Shown in pieces: positions 6,916-16,708 of a DNA stretch of 64,000 nt. This DNA is from an uncultured Colwellia sp. (lineage in GTDB: Bacteria; Pseudomonadota; Gammaproteobacteria; Enterobacterales; Alteromonadaceae). Position numbers and translations under genes: made by a program. The notes beneath the pieces are model-generated. The model made no database searches. It was not told the DNA's origin and saw nothing but the letters and a program-made list of their open reading frames with translations. The stretch is from the NCBI GenBank assembly GCA_913058145.1, contig CAJXQM010000011.1, positions 1-64,000 of the forward strand, in the 5' to 3' direction. The number at the start of each line of letters is the position of its first letter. Positions within the stretch are counted from its first letter, which is position 1.

Positions 6916-7278
6916 ATGGATACCACATTAACAAACAAGGCTACTATTCAGGTTGAGGTTGTTTATGGCTTGCCTCATAAACAAAAATTACTATCTTTGC
7001 CCGTTAATATAGGAGCAACGGTTGAACAAGTTATTATTGAATCAGGAATATTAACCTTTTTTTCGGAGATAGATTTAACAGAAAATAAAGTAGGTATTTG
7101 GAATAAAGTGGTAAAATTATCACAGCTTGTAGAAGATTTAGATAGAATTGAAATTTATCGTCCCTTAATTGCTGATCCCAAAGAAGTAAGAAAACGCAGG
7201 GCTGAAAAGGCTAAACTTGAAGGTAGAGCTGATAAAACTACAGGGGGTAGAGTAAACCCTTTAGCTAAAAAAAATTAA
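6916..7278 (+). CDS. rnfH: RnfH family protein (UPF0125, RatB)
   Basis: A small ubiquitin-like (beta-grasp) protein of 120 residues from the ATG at 6916, one base after the ratA stop. Upstream in-frame starts within ratA (6883, 6898) are possible but less likely, because GGAG at 6900-6903 serves 6916 and the conserved part starts after it. Family motifs are VEVVYGLPHKQ and the DRIEIYRPLIADPKEVRKRRA tail. Although named after Rnf, its function is unclear. The rnf operon of this genome lies about 42 kb away in the window. Confidence 0.9.
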   Translation: MDTTLTNKATIQVEVVYGLPHKQKLLSLPVNIGATVEQVIIESGILTFFSEIDLTENKVGIWNKVVKLSQLVEDLDRIEIYRPLIADPKEVRKRRAEKAKLEGRADKTTGGRVNPLAKKN

Positions 7279-7320
7279 TTGTTTATATATGATATTTTGT
7301 AATGTTGATAGAGTAGGTTA

Positions 7321-7358
7321 ATCAATAAAAAACAGTATTATTGCCGTTTTTTATTGAT
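7321..7358. terminator. Bidirectional terminator between rnfH and bamE
   Basis: A perfect 13-bp inverted repeat, ATCAATAAAAAAC and GTTTTTTATTGAT, with a 12-nt loop, placed between two convergent genes. The T/A-runs sit in the arms, so it can act in both directions. Confidence 0.65.
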
Positions 7359-7378
7359 AGATAATTTTAATGTTGCAA

Positions 7379-7777
7379 TTATTTAGTACTGGTTTCTATG
7401 GGTAGACTCGTATCTCTGTCTTCAGAGACAGGGGCATTAAATGGTGTGTTAAAGTTTTCTGAGAGTTTAAAGTCACCGTTAGCCGAAATCAATTTATCAT
7501 CTGAGAATTTTATAGTAAAACTTTTTTGTGTATCTAATTTTTTGCTACGACCTGATTTAAAACGATAAACGTAATTCCAAGTATTATTATTAAAAGTATC
7601 AACTACAACAGGGCTACCTAGAATAAATCTTACTTGTTCTTTAGTCATACCTATTTGTATTTTATCTATACTCTTTTGCTCAAGATAATTTCCTTGTGGG
7701 ATATCAATACGGTAAACCCAGCTTGAACAGGCAGAAAGTGATAGAGCGATGGTAATAATAGCGGTACGGAGCAACAT
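7379..7777 (-). CDS. bamE: Outer membrane assembly lipoprotein BamE (SmpA/OmlA)
   Basis: A 132-residue lipoprotein with a signal peptide and lipobox LSAC (Cys17). The mature part carries the SmpA/OmlA fold with the hallmark IQIGMTKEQVRFILGSPVV and WNYVYRF. BamE is an accessory part of the BAM complex that inserts beta-barrel proteins in the outer membrane. It lies downstream of recN on the same strand, as in E. coli. Confidence 0.95.
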   Translation of the reverse strand: MLLRTAIITIALSLSACSSWVYRIDIPQGNYLEQKSIDKIQIGMTKEQVRFILGSPVVVDTFNNNTWNYVYRFKSGRSKKLDTQKSFTIKFSDDKLISANGDFKLSENFNTPFNAPVSEDRDTSLPIETSTK

Positions 7778-7907
7778 GAAATTTTACTTTCCTTTAATAC
7801 AAGTTAAAATTAACATTTTAAGCAATAGCACTTAAAGTGTGAGCAGGGATAATAACTAAGCAAGGCTATAGATACAAAACTATTTTTCATAATTTTGATA
7901 TTACTTG

Positions 7908-9608
7908 TTAACTGGCTAATAATTCTTGGGCATTAGCTAAGCTATGTTCTGATATTTTATCACCTGCGAGTAAACGTGCTATTTCTTGGATGCGATTTTG
8001 TTCACTTAGTTCCGTTACTTTTGTTTCAGTGTGCTCACCATCGGTTAACTTACTAACAAATAGCTGTTGATGGCCTTTACAAGCAACTTGAGGAAGATGG
8101 GTAACACAAATTACTTGAGTATTTTTAGCTAATTGTTGTAATTTCTTGCCTACCATCGCAGCTGTTGGACCACTTATACCCACATCAACTTCATCAAAGA
8201 TGAGGGTAGGGGTAACAATCTTGTCAGCTAAAATAACTTGCATGGCTAAGCTTATTCGAGACAACTCACCACCAGAAGCAACTTTATTCATTGCTTCTAA
8301 CGCTTGCCCTGGGTTTATACTCACTTGAAAATCAATTTTATCAAAACCGTTTGCTGAAATATTCATTAATGCATTTTCAGGTTTGTCATCAACATTATTA
8401 TTTTTTTGTTCTATGACAATGTTAAATTTCCCATGGGGCATATTGAGTTCTTGCATATTTAGCGTAATTAATTCACTCAAAGAACTTGCTGCTTGGGATC
8501 TTGATGATGATAATATTATTGCTGCATCGTGGTAGTACTGCTGAGTTTTTGAAATTTCTTCTATTATTGAATTTATTCTAGAATCATCACCTGATATGGC
8601 GGTTAATTCTTGTTTTAGCTCCTGATGAAAAGAGACGAGATTTTCAGGAGATAAACTGTGTTTTTTGGCAAGTTGCAATGCAGTAGAGTAGCGCTCTTCA
8701 ATCAGCGTATATGCTTGGGGATCTAGCTCAAGCTCTTGATAATAATGTGTAAGATCGGTACTGGCTTCTTCAAGTTGAATATGAGAATCATTAAGAATAT
8801 TGGCTACGTTTTTAAGCCGATTATCAAGTTTGGCTAACGCGTTGATATTTTCACTACATTGCCTAAGGGAATCAAGTACATTAAATTGCTCATTTTCAGC
8901 CAATGTTTGCAGTGATTGTAGTGTTGTATCAAGTAAATCCTGAGCATTAGCGTGGCGTTTATAATCACTTTCAAGTAGTTGGAATTCACTTTCTTGTAAC
9001 GAAAATTCATCTAGTTCACTTACTTGGTATTGGAGGAGCTGTCGTTGAGCTTCTCGCTGCTGCTTATTTTGCTGTAACAAATTTAGTTCTTTGTTCAGTT
9101 TATGCCATTGTTGATAATAATGTTTTACTTCATCAATAAGGGGTTTGTGGTCGGCGTATTCATCAACAAGCTTACATTGCTGGCTTGATTTTACGATAAG
9201 TTGATGATCGTGCTGCCCATGAATATTGATGAGCAATTGGCCAATTTCTTTAAGTTGGACTAAAGGAACCTGACTACCATTGATAAAAGCTTTAGAGCGT
9301 CCTTCAGCAGAAATGACTCGTCGTAAAATACATTCATTACTCGATTCTAGTAATAAATCATGTTGTGATAACCATTGTTGGGCACAGATGTTTTTATTTA
9401 TTTCAAAGGTTGCTGCTAACTCGGCTTTTTTACTGTTAGGGCGAACTACATTAGTTGTTGCGCGTTGACCTAAACATAGACCTAACCCATCTATTGCGAT
9501 TGATTTACCCGCACCTGTTTCACCAGTAATAGTGGTCATGCCTGATTGCCAATCAATATCTAGTGAACGCACAATGGCAAAGTTTTGAATGTTTAGTTGT
9601 AAAAGCAT
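7908..9608 (-). CDS. recN: DNA repair protein RecN
   Basis: A 566-residue SMC-like ATPase. Walker A GETGAGKS is at residues 29-36; long coiled-coil arms lie in the middle (about 150-370); the C-terminal ATPase half has the signature SGGELSR and Walker B LIFDEVDVGISG. RecN helps hold DNA ends and sister chromatids during double-strand break repair. An excellent LexA box lies just upstream (9642-9657), so SOS control as in E. coli is expected. The neighbours bamE and nadK are conserved, although two extra genes separate recN from nadK here. Confidence 0.97.
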   Translation of the reverse strand: MLLQLNIQNFAIVRSLDIDWQSGMTTITGETGAGKSIAIDGLGLCLGQRATTNVVRPNSKKAELAATFEINKNICAQQWLSQHDLLLESSNECILRRVISAEGRSKAFINGSQVPLVQLKEIGQLLINIHGQHDHQLIVKSSQQCKLVDEYADHKPLIDEVKHYYQQWHKLNKELNLLQQNKQQREAQRQLLQYQVSELDEFSLQESEFQLLESDYKRHANAQDLLDTTLQSLQTLAENEQFNVLDSLRQCSENINALAKLDNRLKNVANILNDSHIQLEEASTDLTHYYQELELDPQAYTLIEERYSTALQLAKKHSLSPENLVSFHQELKQELTAISGDDSRINSIIEEISKTQQYYHDAAIILSSSRSQAASSLSELITLNMQELNMPHGKFNIVIEQKNNNVDDKPENALMNISANGFDKIDFQVSINPGQALEAMNKVASGGELSRISLAMQVILADKIVTPTLIFDEVDVGISGPTAAMVGKKLQQLAKNTQVICVTHLPQVACKGHQQLFVSKLTDGEHTETKVTELSEQNRIQEIARLLAGDKISEHSLANAQELLAS

Positions 9609-9641
9609 AATAAATCACCAACCTACTGTATAAATAACTAC

Positions 9642-9657
9642 CTGTAAATCTATACAG
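9642..9657. promoter_or_regulatory. LexA box (SOS operator) of recN
   Basis: CTGT-N8-ACAG with an AT-rich spacer, 34 bp upstream of the recN start codon. It overlaps the likely -10 region; a -35 TTGCAA lies at 9671-9676. A second CTGT at 9626-9629 lacks a proper second half and may be a degenerate box, reminiscent of the multiple boxes of E. coli recN. Confidence 0.85.
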
Positions 9658-9985
9658 TAATATGGGTTTTTGCAAGGGGTTTATAAAAATAGTATAGATT
9701 TTTTAGGTTTTAGAACCATTGAAATTATTTCCATAAGCCTGAAACGCTATAGTACATATATCGTAAGCCGAGCTTATCGTGATCACACAGAGTGTAATGG
9801 TTAAATATTTATCATTTAATTTGCAAAAATATGAAAGACGATATTTTCCTGATATTTGTCAATGAGTTTTTCTGTTACAACACTAAACTATTTATTATAT
9901 CGCATCGTGTAACGATATTGCATGCGGGTCAATGCTTGGAAGTCAAAATGGACTTTCTCTTTTAACTAATAAATAGGAATTTATT
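9658..9985. other. Intergenic region between recN and the envelope gene pair
   Basis: About 330 bp. It holds the -35 side of the recN promoter at its left end and the ribosome binding site of the next gene at its right end. The rest shows no frame, RNA gene or clear repeat. Confidence 0.5.
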
Positions 9986-10474
9986 ATGAAATTTTCAAAA
10001 CCAATTTGCTTATTAGCCATAACCTTATTAAGTTCAGCCTCATATAACGGGTTTGCACAGGATAAAGATAAAAACAGAGCTGCGCAAGTTGAACGGGAGC
10101 ACCGCGTTAGTCAAGACATGGATAGGAAAATGGACAGGGAAATGGACAGGGAAATGGACAGAGACATGGACGACTCAGAGTTTATGACAACTCAAGAGCA
10201 AGAACGCTATAAAGAAAGGCTTCAAGCCGAAAATTCAGAACAAGAGCGCAGTAAAATACGCGAGCAATACCAAAAAGAAATGAAATCACGCGATCACAAT
10301 AGGGAACAATACGAAGACGGTATGGGCGAAATCATATATGGCGGCTGGACAATGACAGAGCAAGAGCGCAATAGTTATCGCGAGCAACTAGAAGCAGCAA
10401 CATCAGTTGAGCAACGTAATGAAATTAGAATGAAGCATCAAGAACAAATTCATTTGCGTGAACAAGCGAATTAA
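9986..10474 (+). CDS. Secreted charged repeat protein of unknown function
   Basis: A 162-residue protein with a clear signal peptide (about 1-24, cleavage after GFA). The mature part is highly charged and helical. It starts with a short run of MDRE-type tetrapeptides, then two copies of a motif of the form MTxxEQ-x2-YxExLxAExx-xEQRxxIR (about residues 63-90 and 118-147). Similar motifs occur in many uncharacterised periplasmic proteobacterial proteins. AATAGGAATTT before the ATG supports the start. It probably forms an operon with the following outer membrane protein 35 bp downstream. Function unknown. Confidence 0.75.
   Translation: MKFSKPICLLAITLLSSASYNGFAQDKDKNRAAQVEREHRVSQDMDRKMDREMDREMDRDMDDSEFMTTQEQERYKERLQAENSEQERSKIREQYQKEMKSRDHNREQYEDGMGEIIYGGWTMTEQERNSYREQLEAATSVEQRNEIRMKHQEQIHLREQAN
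10126..10173 (+). repeat. 12-bp tandem repeat inside the secreted protein gene
   Basis: About four copies of a 12-bp unit close to ATGGACAGGGAA, encoding repeated MDRE/MDRD. The unit preserves the frame, so copy-number change would lengthen or shorten the charged stretch. Confidence 0.7.
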
Positions 10475-10509
10475 AATTAAAAACCGCTAGGAATAGGATA
10501 TGAAAAATA

Positions 10510-11292
10510 ATGACGCTATTGACTAAATCTAAATACATTATTTGTATGTTTCTAATAAGCACATGCGGAGCCGCTTTAGGTGATGATTCTTATTTTAATG
10601 TAACGCTCGGAGCAGAGTATGCTAGCGGTAGCTATTATAGCAATGACGATGTAGAGGAGATATATGTGCCATTCACTCTTAGCTATGGCTCAGGCTCCGT
10701 GGGGTACAGAATAACAGTTCCATATTTATCTGTCAGGGCTCCCGTTGGCACCATTATTACTAATTCGCAAGGTCAAGCGGTAGTTGGTGAAGGACCAATC
10801 ACGACAGAGAACGGCTTGGGAGATATTGTAGCAGGGATTATATTTTATGACCTTTATGTAAATAAGTCGCTTGATGTGGTTGTGGACGCCACTGCAAAGG
10901 TTAAGGTCGGTACTGCGGACGAAATTAAAGGTTTAGGTACTGGAGAAAATGATTATTCATTGCAAACTAATTTATACAAGTTTTTTGATAGTTATTATCT
11001 GAATGCTTCTGTTGGTTATAAATTCAGAGGTGATCCCAGTGGGTTAAATTTAAATGATGTATGGTTCGGCTCCTTAGGTGCTAGCTATCGCTTTAGCCCA
11101 TCAACAAGAGCTGGCATTGCCTATGACTACCGAGAGTCATCCTTCGAAGCGGGTGATGCTGTTCAGGAAGTTAGTGCTTTTGTTTCGCATAAACTAGATA
11201 GTTCCTGGGGTATTCAGTTTTATACCTTCACTGGTTTTAATGAGAGTAGTCCAGACTGGGGGCTTGGAACGCTAGTAAAATATTCTCTATAA
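10510..11292 (+). CDS. Putative outer membrane beta-barrel protein
   Basis: A 260-residue protein with a signal peptide (about 1-24, ending AALG). The mature part has many alternating, aromatic-rich strands (for example GSVGYRITVPYLSVRAP and SLGASYRFSPSTRAGIAYDY) expected for a transmembrane beta-barrel. Its style resembles the MetA-pathway/phenol degradation OMP-like family of small barrels, but that match is from memory of pattern only. It lies 35 bp after the secreted charged protein, so the pair may work together at the envelope. Both interrupt the usual recN-nadK adjacency. Confidence 0.65.
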   Translation: MTLLTKSKYIICMFLISTCGAALGDDSYFNVTLGAEYASGSYYSNDDVEEIYVPFTLSYGSGSVGYRITVPYLSVRAPVGTIITNSQGQAVVGEGPITTENGLGDIVAGIIFYDLYVNKSLDVVVDATAKVKVGTADEIKGLGTGENDYSLQTNLYKFFDSYYLNASVGYKFRGDPSGLNLNDVWFGSLGASYRFSPSTRAGIAYDYRESSFEAGDAVQEVSAFVSHKLDSSWGIQFYTFTGFNESSPDWGLGTLVKYSL

Positions 11293-11300
11293 TCATTTTT

Positions 11301-11331
11301 TTATGACTCTTTTGACTCAAAAGAGTCATAA
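11301..11331. repeat. Perfect 13-bp inverted repeat between convergent genes
   Basis: TTATGACTCTTTT and AAAAGAGTCATAA around a 5-nt loop, between the beta-barrel gene and nadK. No T-tract follows on either strand, so it is a strong hairpin that may protect or process mRNA ends rather than a textbook terminator. Confidence 0.6.
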
Positions 11332-11393
11332 TCCTAAAGAGCTAATTAATAAAGCAATGTACTGTTGGCTCCATCATTTGAACTCAGTAGCGA

Positions 11394-12275
11394 TTAATAA
11401 AGTTCGTTACCCCAGCTAAGTTTGTTACGTAATACCGTAAAATAGTTATAATCAAGCGGGTGTACCAAGCGAATGGTGGACTTGCTTTTTCTTATAATGA
11501 CTTCATCTCCTGGCATAACCGCTAAAATTACATGGCCATCACAACTTACTTGTAAGCTTTCTTGATTTTCATTGGCTAGTATTAGTTTAATTTCACTATC
11601 ACCATCAACAACAATTGGGCGGCTAGTTAACGTATGTGGAAACATGGGTACTAAAGATAATGCATTTAAATTTGGAGTTAAAATAGGACCGCCAGCCGAC
11701 ATTGAGTAAGCTGTTGAACCCGTGGGAGTTGAAATAATTAAACCATCTGAACGCTGACTAAACATAAAGCAGTCATCAATATACACCTCAAACTCTATCA
11801 TACTAGCCACTTTACCAGCATGTAACACGGCTTCATTAACAGCACTGTTAGCGCTTTTTAGTTTACCGTGTCGGTAAACTTCAGCTTCTATAATAAACCG
11901 TTGTTCCGAACGTGATTTCCCGGATAAAATTTGTGCTAAAGGCTCAATGATATCGTTAGGTGAGAGATCAGTTAAAAAGCCTAGATTGCCACGGTTTACA
12001 CCAATAACGCCTATCTCAAAACAAGCTAAAACTCTAGCGGCACCTAACATATATCCATCGCCACCCACCACAATAGCTAAGTCTGCTTGTTCACCAATGT
12101 CTGTTAATGAACAAATGGTCATATTTTTAATTGCAATTGAGCTAGCGACTGACTTTTCGACTAATACCTGATATTTATTTTCAATTAAGTACTGATGTAA
12201 AGTGGTGATTGTAGCGTTAGCGCCTTGATGATCGGGCTTACCGATAAGTCCGATTGTTTTAAAGTGTTGAGCCAT
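11394..12275 (-). CDS. nadK: NAD kinase
   Basis: A 293-residue enzyme that phosphorylates NAD to NADP with ATP. Key motifs are [11 protein letters not shown] (GGDG at 71-74), [13 protein letters not shown], and NEAVLH followed by [18 protein letters not shown], all diagnostic for the NadK family. It is divergent from grpE with 191 bp between, the conserved gammaproteobacterial arrangement. A more distant NAD-kinase-like protein is encoded at 24174-25349. Confidence 0.97.
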   Translation of the reverse strand: MAQHFKTIGLIGKPDHQGANATITTLHQYLIENKYQVLVEKSVASSIAIKNMTICSLTDIGEQADLAIVVGGDGYMLGAARVLACFEIGVIGVNRGNLGFLTDLSPNDIIEPLAQILSGKSRSEQRFIIEAEVYRHGKLKSANSAVNEAVLHAGKVASMIEFEVYIDDCFMFSQRSDGLIISTPTGSTAYSMSAGGPILTPNLNALSLVPMFPHTLTSRPIVVDGDSEIKLILANENQESLQVSCDGHVILAVMPGDEVIIRKSKSTIRLVHPLDYNYFTVLRNKLSWGNELY

Positions 12276-12393
12276 AACAAATATTTCGTAGTTTTAATCT
12301 CTATAAGGCAAGTTTCCCCTTATTTGCATGGCTTGTAAAGTTCACTTTTGATAAAATGTTTTTAATTTAGTTTTAAATTAGTTTTAAGTTCAG

Positions 12394-12419
12394 CTTGAAT
12401 CAAACAAGCTAGACCCCAT
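12394..12419 (+). promoter_or_regulatory. Sigma-32 (heat-shock) promoter of grpE
   Basis: CTTGAA (12394-12399), a 14-bp spacer and CCCCAT (12414-12419) continuing AA: a full match to the RpoH consensus. It is placed 47 bp before the grpE start codon. Confidence 0.85.
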
Positions 12420-12466
12420 AATTAGCAACAATGTTAAAGTTTACCTAGATTTAATCGGAGTTTCTC

Positions 12467-13099
12467 ATGACAACAGAGTCAAACAACAAACCAGAGCAAG
12501 ATATCACACCGGAACAATTAGCGGATGAGATAGTACAACAAGCTGAAGAGCAAGTAGAAAAACAACAAGAGCATGCAAAGGAAGTTATTAGTCTAGAGCA
12601 AGAGCTAATTAATGAATTAAAGTTAGCTGTTGCCACTGCACAATCTACTGTTAGCGACCAAAAAGACTCAGTAATTCGTGCTAAAGCTGAAGTCGACAAT
12701 ATTCGTCGCCGTGCTGCACTAGATGTAGAAAAAGCGCGTAAATTTGCGTTAGAAAAATTTGCGGGTGAAATGTTAACGACAGTTGATAACCTAGAACGTG
12801 CTTTGCAAAGTATTGATAAGGAAGATGAAAGCAAAAAAGGTGTTATCGAGGGTATTGAATTAACGCTACAAGGTTTAACTGCTTCATTAGAGAAATTTGG
12901 TGTTAAAGCTGTCGATCCACAAGATCAACCGTTTAACCCAGAATTGCATCAAGCAATGTCAATGCAAGAAGTCCCTGGCGTAGCACCAAACACTGTTATA
13001 GCCGTGATGCAAAAAGGTTATGAATTAAATGGCCGATTGATTCGTCCAGCGATGGTAATGGTTTCTAAAGCTGCTCCTGTGGTTGATACAACGGCATAA
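12467..13099 (+). CDS. grpE: Nucleotide exchange factor GrpE
   Basis: A 210-residue co-chaperone that releases ADP from DnaK. It has an N-terminal acidic, Gln-rich helical part (about 1-60), the long dimerisation helix with [21 protein letters not shown], and a C-terminal beta domain with [40 protein letters not shown] motifs. GGAG precedes the ATG. It has its own heat-shock promoter and lies upstream of dnaK and dnaJ, unlike E. coli where dnaKJ are elsewhere. Confidence 0.97.
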   Translation: MTTESNNKPEQDITPEQLADEIVQQAEEQVEKQQEHAKEVISLEQELINELKLAVATAQSTVSDQKDSVIRAKAEVDNIRRRAALDVEKARKFALEKFAGEMLTTVDNLERALQSIDKEDESKKGVIEGIELTLQGLTASLEKFGVKAVDPQDQPFNPELHQAMSMQEVPGVAPNTVIAVMQKGYELNGRLIRPAMVMVSKAAPVVDTTA

Positions 13100-13280
13100 A
13101 ATTTTTTAAGGTATTTATTCAGCTGCAGTTATTATTATGCTTTAATTGGATATTTCTGGGCTGATGTATGAAATTTTGTATTAAGTAATTTACCCCGTAA
13201 GTAACCTTTTTTAGTAAAGTAAATGCAATGACGACGCATTCAGCATATTGAAGAATAGTGTAAATTATTCAAAAATAAAA

Positions 13281-13310
13281 TCCGCTAATAAAATTAGTGG
13301 GTTTTTTTTT
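13281..13310 (+). terminator. Intrinsic terminator after grpE
   Basis: CCGCTAAT and ATTAGTGG form a short stem with one G-U and a 3-nt loop, followed by GT9. It separates grpE from dnaK transcription. Confidence 0.8.
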
Positions 13311-13362
13311 GCTTTTAATACTTTGAATTTAGAATAAAAAAAACTTTTATTTACATTTTTCT

Positions 13363-13388
13363 ATTGAAAAGTAATTTGCTGACCCCAC
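13363..13388 (+). promoter_or_regulatory. Sigma-32-type promoter of dnaK
   Basis: ATTGAA (13363-13368), a 14-bp spacer and CCCCAC (13383-13388), close to the RpoH consensus with the same spacing as the grpE promoter. The leader to the ATG is about 80 nt. Confidence 0.75.
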
Positions 13389-13476
13389 TTACTATTTCAA
13401 CAACAAATTTGATTTAACTTTTTACTTAAGCCGGATAATCGGCGTAGTAATCAAACAATGAATAGGAGCTCCCACC

Positions 13477-15393
13477 ATGGGCAAAATAATCGGTATTGAC
13501 CTAGGAACAACTAACTCATGTGTAGCTGTTTTAGACGGCGGCAAAGCACGTGTAATAGAAAATGCTGAAGGTGATCGTACAACGCCTTCAATTATTGCTT
13601 ACACTGCTGAAGGTGAAACGTTAGTTGGACAACCAGCTAAACGTCAATCTGTAACAAACCCTACAAATACATTATACGCAATTAAGCGTTTAATTGGTCG
13701 TCGTTTTGAAGACGAAGAAGTACAACGTGATATTAAAATAATGCCATTTGGTATTGTTAAAGCGGATAACGGTGATGCTTGGGTTACAGCGCGTGATAAA
13801 AACGTTGCTCCACCACAAGTTTCTGCTGAAGTTCTAACTAAAATGAAAAAAACAGCAGAAGATTATTTAGGTGAAACAGTAACGGAAGCGGTAATTACGG
13901 TTCCTGCCTATTTTAATGATTCACAACGTCAAGCAACTAAAGATGCAGGTCGTATTGCGGGTCTTGAAGTTAAACGTATTATCAATGAACCAACGGCTGC
14001 TGCACTTGCTTACGGCATGGACAAGCAAGAAGGCGACAAAGTTGTTGCTGTATATGACTTGGGTGGTGGTACTTTCGATATTTCAATTATTGAAATTGAT
14101 GAAGTTGAAGGCGAGCACACGTTTGAAGTATTAGCGACTAACGGTGATACACATTTAGGTGGTGAGGATTTCGATAACCGTTTAATTAACTATCTTGTTG
14201 CTGAATTCAAAAAAGATCAAGGTATGGATTTAACTTCTGATCCGCTTGCTATGCAACGTTTGAAAGAAGCTGCAGAAAAAGCTAAATGTGAGCTTTCTTC
14301 AGCACAACAAACAGATGTTAACTTACCTTACATCACGGCAGATGCTTCAGGTCCTAAGCACATGAACATTAAAGTGACACGTGCTAAGTTAGAATCATTA
14401 GTTGAAGACATGGTTAAAGCTACTTTAGTACCGCTTAAGCAAGCACTTAAAGATGCAGATTTATCAGTAAGTGATATCAATGATGTTATCTTAGTTGGTG
14501 GTCAATCGCGTATGCCTATGGTGCAAGCGGCTGTTACTAAATTTTTCGGCAAAGAGCCACGTAAAGATGTAAATCCTGACGAAGCGGTTGCTGCCGGTGC
14601 TGCGATTCAAGCGGGTGTTCTTTCTGGTGATGTAACGGATGTTCTTCTTTTAGATGTAACACCATTATCATTAGGTATTGAGACGATGGGCGGCGTGATG
14701 ACGAAAGTTATCGACAAAAACACTACTATCCCTACTAAGCAATCTCAAACATTCTCAACGGCTGACGATAACCAAGCTGCGGTAACGGTTCATGTTTGTC
14801 AAGGTGAGCGTAAGCAAGCTTCAGCGAACAAATCTTTAGGTCAATTTAACCTTGAAGGTATTGATGCAGCACCACGTGGAACGCCACAAATCGAAGTTAC
14901 TTTCGATATTGATGCGGATGGTATCTTGCATGTAACAGCGAAAGATAAAAACACAGGTAAAGAACAAAAAATAACCATTAAAGCCTCTTCAGGTTTATCT
15001 GATGAAGAAGTAGAGCAAATGGTTAATGACGCAGAAGCTAATGCTGAAGAAGATGCGAAATTTGAAGAGTTAGTTACTGCACGTAACCAAGCTGATGGCA
15101 TGATTCACTCTACTCGCAAGCAAGTAGAAGAAGCTGGCGATGATTTACCAAGTGACGATAAAGAAAAAATTGAAGTTGCATTAACTGAACTTGAAGCAGC
15201 CATTAAAGGTGATGATAAAGAAGCGATTGATGCAAAAACTCAAGCGTTAATGGAAGCATCAGCTAAATTAATGGAAATTGCTCAAGCGAAGCAACAAGCA
15301 GAAAGCGCGCCAGAAGGTGCAGCTCCTGAAGCTGATGGCGGAGCCGATGATGTTGTTGATGCTGAGTTTGAAGAAGTTAAAGATGATAAATAG
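13477..15393 (+). CDS. dnaK: Chaperone protein DnaK (Hsp70)
   Basis: A 638-residue Hsp70, the expected length. The ATPase domain opens with [14 protein letters not shown] and carries [27 protein letters not shown] and [10 protein letters not shown]. The substrate domain follows from about residue 390, and the tail ends [15 protein letters not shown], the gammaproteobacterial EEVKD end. It folds client proteins with DnaJ and GrpE. AGGAGCTCCC before the ATG is the ribosome binding site. A heat-shock promoter lies upstream and a strong hairpin separates it from dnaJ. Confidence 0.99.
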   Translation: MGKIIGIDLGTTNSCVAVLDGGKARVIENAEGDRTTPSIIAYTAEGETLVGQPAKRQSVTNPTNTLYAIKRLIGRRFEDEEVQRDIKIMPFGIVKADNGDAWVTARDKNVAPPQVSAEVLTKMKKTAEDYLGETVTEAVITVPAYFNDSQRQATKDAGRIAGLEVKRIINEPTAAALAYGMDKQEGDKVVAVYDLGGGTFDISIIEIDEVEGEHTFEVLATNGDTHLGGEDFDNRLINYLVAEFKKDQGMDLTSDPLAMQRLKEAAEKAKCELSSAQQTDVNLPYITADASGPKHMNIKVTRAKLESLVEDMVKATLVPLKQALKDADLSVSDINDVILVGGQSRMPMVQAAVTKFFGKEPRKDVNPDEAVAAGAAIQAGVLSGDVTDVLLLDVTPLSLGIETMGGVMTKVIDKNTTIPTKQSQTFSTADDNQAAVTVHVCQGERKQASANKSLGQFNLEGIDAAPRGTPQIEVTFDIDADGILHVTAKDKNTGKEQKITIKASSGLSDEEVEQMVNDAEANAEEDAKFEELVTARNQADGMIHSTRKQVEEAGDDLPSDDKEKIEVALTELEAAIKGDDKEAIDAKTQALMEASAKLMEIAQAKQQAESAPEGAAPEADGGADDVVDAEFEEVKDDK

Positions 15394-15425
15394 TCTTTAG
15401 ACTAATTTGAATTAAAGAAAAACTA

Positions 15426-15451
15426 AAGCGCTGGCCTTATCCCCAGCGCTT
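15426..15451 (+). other. Hairpin between dnaK and dnaJ
   Basis: AAGCGCTGG and CCAGCGCTT form a perfect 9-bp stem with an 8-nt loop. No T-run follows, so it is more likely a partial terminator or an mRNA-stabilising element setting the dnaK:dnaJ ratio than a full stop. Confidence 0.65.
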
Positions 15452-15502
15452 CTTACGTTATAGCTTTCGTTAAGTGAAGTGGTCAAATAAAAGAAGTCAT
15501 TT

Positions 15503-16624
15503 ATGTCAAAACGTGATTATTATGAAACGCTTGGTATTTCAAAAAGCGCCGAAGAAAAAGAAATAAAAAAAGCCTATAAAAAGTTAGCGATGAAGTTTCA
15601 TCCCGATCGTACTCAAGGTGATAAAGAAAAAGAAGAAACCTTTAAAGAAATTAAAGAAGCATATGAAATATTAAAAGATGATCAAAAACGCGCTGCTTAT
15701 GATCAATACGGTCATGCTGCTTTTGAACAAGGTGGTCACGGCGGTGGCGGTGGTGGTTTTGGCCAAGACTTCGGCGATATTTTCGGTGATATTTTTGGTG
15801 GTGGCGGTGGTCGAGGACGTCAGCGTCAGCAACGAGGTTCAGATTTACGCTATAACGTAGAGTTAAACCTTGAAGATGCTGTTAAAGGTAAGAGCCTAGA
15901 AATCAAAGTGCCTACTTTTGTTAGTTGTGAACCGTGTGACGGCTCAGGTGCTAAAAAAGGTACAAGCGCTAAAACATGCAGTACTTGTCATGGCCATGGC
16001 CAAGTACAAATGCGTCAAGGCTTATTCGCTGTTCAGCAAACTTGTCCTACCTGTAGTGGTAAAGGTAAAGTCATTGCTAGCCCTTGTCCTTCATGTCGTG
16101 GTCAAGGTCGTGTTGAAAAAACTAAAACCTTATCTGTTAAGATTCCACCAGGCGTGGATACAGGTGATAGAATTCGTTTATCTGGTGAAGGTGAAGCGGG
16201 TGAGCATGGTGCTCTAGCGGGTGATTTGTATGTACAAGTTAATGTACGCGACCACGAAATTTTTGTTCGTGATGAAAACCACTTGTATTGTGAAGTACCC
16301 ATTAGTTTTGTTACTGCAGCGTTGGGTGGTGAAATTGAAGTGCCGACATTAGGCGGTAAAGTTAAACTTAAAGTACCAAAAGAAACGCAAACGGGCAAAA
16401 TGTTCCGTTTACGTGGTAAAGGTGTTAAGTCAGTGCGTAGTTCTACTACGGGTGATTTAATGTGTAAAGTGGTACTTGAAACGCCTGTTAATTTATCTGG
16501 CGATCAGTCTGATTTATTACGTCAATTAGAAGAGAAAATGGGGAAGAGCAGTAAAAAGCATAGCCCGAAAGAAACCGGTTTTTTTGATGGTGTAAAAAAG
16601 TTTTTTGATGATCTAAAAAGTTAG
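15503..16624 (+). CDS. dnaJ: Chaperone protein DnaJ (Hsp40)
   Basis: A 373-residue type I Hsp40. It has a J domain with HPD (FHPDRT, about residues 32-37), a Gly-rich linker, four CxxCxGxG zinc repeats ([32 protein letters not shown], about 145-210) and a C-terminal substrate domain. It stimulates the ATPase of DnaK. It is 109 bp downstream of dnaK with a hairpin between them and a strong terminator after it, so dnaK-dnaJ is an operon. Confidence 0.99.
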   Translation: MSKRDYYETLGISKSAEEKEIKKAYKKLAMKFHPDRTQGDKEKEETFKEIKEAYEILKDDQKRAAYDQYGHAAFEQGGHGGGGGGFGQDFGDIFGDIFGGGGGRGRQRQQRGSDLRYNVELNLEDAVKGKSLEIKVPTFVSCEPCDGSGAKKGTSAKTCSTCHGHGQVQMRQGLFAVQQTCPTCSGKGKVIASPCPSCRGQGRVEKTKTLSVKIPPGVDTGDRIRLSGEGEAGEHGALAGDLYVQVNVRDHEIFVRDENHLYCEVPISFVTAALGGEIEVPTLGGKVKLKVPKETQTGKMFRLRGKGVKSVRSSTTGDLMCKVVLETPVNLSGDQSDLLRQLEEKMGKSSKKHSPKETGFFDGVKKFFDDLKS

Positions 16625-16674
16625 AGGTTATAATTGATTTTTAGTCAATAACTCTAAACAATAACCGCTAAAAA

Positions 16675-16708
16675 GCCACAAGAAGATAATGCTTCTTGTG
16701 GCTTTTTT
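16675..16708 (+). terminator. Intrinsic terminator after dnaJ
   Basis: GCCACAAGAAG and CTTCTTGTGGC form a perfect 11-bp stem with a 6-nt loop, followed by six T. Confidence 0.95.

Larger units (their letters stand above)
13100..13476. other. 377-bp intergenic region between grpE and dnaK
   Basis: It contains the grpE terminator (13281-13310) and a heat-shock promoter for dnaK (13363-13388). The first 180 bp show no frame or other structure I can name. Confidence 0.6.

Noticed and set aside
6474-7278. ratA-rnfH as a toxin-antitoxin pair
   Set aside because: The pair was once described so, but the gene order is a conserved housekeeping arrangement and the antitoxin role of RnfH/RatB is not supported.
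15678-16398. Alternative frames inside dnaJ on both strands
   Set aside because: Shadows of the Gly-rich and Cys-rich coding sequence; dnaJ is intact.
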